In this document: piece after piece, positions 62,441 to 64,000 of the stretch
How the letters are laid out: each line of letters starts with the position of its first letter
Position numbering within the stretch: the stretch's first letter is position 1
Source of the DNA: Bimastos eiseni
Taxonomy: Eukaryota > Annelida > Clitellata > Crassiclitellata > Lumbricidae
Direction of reading: 5' to 3'
DNA length: 64,000 nt
Assembly: GCA_959347315.1 (NCBI GenBank)
Contig: OY365820.1
Location: forward strand, 1,154,810-1,218,809
Notes under the pieces: model-generated
The model's database searches: none
What the model was told of the DNA's origin: nothing
Seen by the model: only the letters and a program-made list of their open reading frames with translations
Translations under genes and position numbers: made by a program

Positions 62441-62560
62441 GCCCTCTTCCTCTCCCTCTTCCTCTCCCTCTTCCTCTCCCTCTTCCTCTCCCTCTTCCTC
62501 TCCCTCTCCCTCTTCCTCTCCCTCTTCCTCTTAATCTCCCTTTCTCTCCCTGTCCCTGTC
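62441..62560. repeat. Pyrimidine-rich (CTCTTCCTCTCC)n
   Basis: About nine units of ctcttcctctcc. The pure polypyrimidine strand could form triplex DNA. The open Pro-Leu frame across it is an artefact. Confidence 0.9.
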
Positions 62561-62769
62561 CCTCTCACTCTTCCTCTCTCTTCTGCGTGTTTGCAGTATG
62601 CTGCCAGACAAGATACACATCAGATCGTGTTACCTCTGATCAAGTTACCTTTGATCATATTACCTTAGATAATGCTACCTTTGATCATGTCATTCTTGCT
62701 CATGTTACCATTGTCACCCTTAATCATGTTGCCTCTCGGACACACGTTGAACGAGTATTGAACTGATCT

Positions 62770-63047
62770 GTTTTGTGGATTTTTTTCTTTTGTGTAACAT
62801 TCCTTCGTGATATTTTTTTCTTTTATGTAACATTCCTCCTGGATATTTATTTCTTTTGTGTAACATTCCTCCTGGATATTTTTTTCTTTTGTGTAACATT
62901 TCTCCTGGATATTTTTTTCTTTTGTGTAACATTCCTCCTGGATATTTTTTCCTTTTGTGTAACATTCCTCCTGGATATTTTTTCTTTTGTGTAACATTCC
63001 TCCTGGATATTTTGTTCTTTTGTGCAACATTCCTCCTGGATATTTAG
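62770..63047. repeat. 33 bp minisatellite, about 8.5 units
   Basis: Each unit is tgtgtaacattcctcctgga followed by tatttttttctttt, with few changes. Thirty-three bases is eleven codons, which keeps several frames open on both strands (for example Lys-Lys-Tyr-Pro-Gly-Gly-Met-Leu-His-Lys-Arg repeats). The regular spacing is tandem, without unique spacers, so it is not a CRISPR array. Confidence 0.92.
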
Positions 63048-63599
63048 AGCTCTGTCCGCTTATGCATTTACTTATGCGTCGACAAATAACCAAATATTAC
63101 TTCCTAATCAAGTGCTTCATCCTTTTGATTAAATTTTGACGCATGAGACCTTCAGGTGGCATATTATAAACATACATCAAAGAGTAATTATTATAATTAT
63201 TCAAGCAGATAAGAGTAATGTGACGACGTTCACTCGAGAAGTGCATTGCTAGTCAAAGAATGCTCTAATTTTCACATAAGATGGTTCCACAAAGCTAGAG
63301 TAGAATTTAATAAGCCAACATTAAACAAACAATAGGCAAACAACAAACACACAATAAACACACAATGAACAAACAATGAACAAACAATGAACATACAATA
63401 AACAAACAATAAACAAGCAATAGACAAACAACAAACATAATAAACAAACAATAAACACAAAATATAAAAACATTGAACAAGGAAAAAATAATCAAACAAT
63501 AAAAGCTTAAATATGAGATCGATGTCAGCACGGTTTGGCTATATGTTAACATTAACTCAGACAATAATGATTAGAAAATGCTTTGTCCAAATTATTCAA

Positions 63600-63898
63600 C
63601 ATCACAAGGCAGAGTACTAAGAAAAGAAAGAAAAATGAAAAAACAGGAGAAATAGAAGACGATGACAATGAAGACGAAGAAACAGGAGAAGAGGAGGAGG
63701 AGCATGAAGAGGAGAAGGTGAGGATGAAGATGAAATCGAAGAAGAAGAAGACGACGACGAAGAAGAAGTCGAATATATATGTACCGAGAAAAAAGATAGC
63801 GATGAAGAAGATGAAAATTGAGAAAAACATATCTGAATTACAGAGATGTGAAAGAAGAGAAAGAAGAAGAAGACTTTCCCGAGTCCAAGATGAATGGC
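63600..63898 (+). other. Purine-rich open stretch running into a gap
   Basis: On + one frame is open for almost 100 codons up to the N run: an acidic part (EIEDDDNEDEETGEEEEEHE) followed by a basic part (KSKKKKTTTKKKS) and then QRCERRERRRR. It has no clear start or splice sites and the DNA is mostly gaa/gat/aag. It may be an exon of a charged protein or only a purine microsatellite. Confidence 0.25.
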
Positions 63899-64000
63899 NN
63901 NNNNNNNNNNNNNNNNNNNNNNNNNNNNNNNNNNNNNNNNNNNNNNNNNNNNNNNNNNNNNNNNNNNNNNNNNNNNNNNNNNNNNNNNNNNNNNNNNNNN
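63899..64000. other. Assembly gap (N run to window end)
   Basis: Unknown bases; the gap may continue beyond the window. Confidence 0.99.

Larger units (their letters stand above)
59101..63898. other. 5' flank of FE65 and repeat-rich region
   Basis: No gene was recognised. Content: family A at 59370-59475 (-) and 61085-61195 (+), (TG)n(AG)n at 59938-60055, a GC-rich dispersed repeat at 61535-61650, an inverted L2-like end at 61668-61720, a SINE at 61940-62090, a pyrimidine-rich minisatellite at 62441-62560, a 33 bp minisatellite at 62770-63047, an 11 bp-type acaaacaata array at 63330-63480, and a purine-rich Glu/Lys-coding stretch at 63600-63898. Confidence 0.5.

Noticed and set aside
62770..63047. 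CRISPR-like regular array
   Set aside because: Units are contiguous with no unique spacers, and the context is eukaryotic.

Overview
The window is a gene-poor, AT-rich, repeat-rich piece of an animal nuclear genome. All recognisable genes are split by GT-AG introns with coherent phases. Both long genes encode metazoan proteins, and an interstitial (CCCTAA)n tract fits a TTAGGG-telomere animal. The density of short dispersed repeats, LINE 3' ends and microsatellites suggests an invertebrate bilaterian, probably marine. I cannot place it to phylum from sequence alone. Two runs of N (34163-34362 and 63899-64000) are assembly gaps.

Layout. (1) Bases 1-4989, + strand: the last four exons of a gene whose C-terminus resembles the microtubule-binding stalk region of dynein heavy chain; the 5' part lies outside the window. 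(2) Bases 8702-14952 and 22082-27069, - strand: two complete seven-exon ribose-phosphate pyrophosphokinase (PRPP synthetase) genes in tandem. Both encode 318 residues, with the same exon lengths and intron phases. The upstream copy (22-27 kb) is orthodox. The downstream copy (9-15 kb) has diverged at normally invariant positions, yet its exon 4 is almost identical to that of its sister. (3) Bases 33253-58872, - strand: a complete fifteen-exon FE65/APBB-family adaptor gene of about 731 codons, with a WW domain and two PTB domains. It has very long introns and a possible second, read-through C-terminus. (4) Bases 59100-63898: no recognised gene.

Everything else is mobile DNA and simple sequence. 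Two related short families, both starting with GTTTAACGAC, are present in roughly 30 and 8 copies. A tRNA-derived SINE family has three copies. Several non-LTR retrotransposon fragments occur: L2/CR1-like C-termini ending in a GAGGCGCT...AGCGCCTC hairpin plus a short-repeat tail, and at least two other reverse-transcriptase lineages. There is a fold-back element with arms of about 92 bp, a possible hAT-like relic, a 72 bp perfect palindrome, several minisatellites and a 419 bp uninterrupted (AATG)n array. Many of these sit a few tens of bases from splice sites of the PRPP synthetase and FE65 genes.

The genes show no common pathway: one nucleotide-precursor enzyme (duplicated), one amyloid-precursor-type adaptor and one cilium/cytoskeleton-like protein. 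The most unusual signals are the divergent PRPP synthetase with its converted exon 4, the paired GTTTAACGAC repeat families, the palindromes and the FE65 variants.
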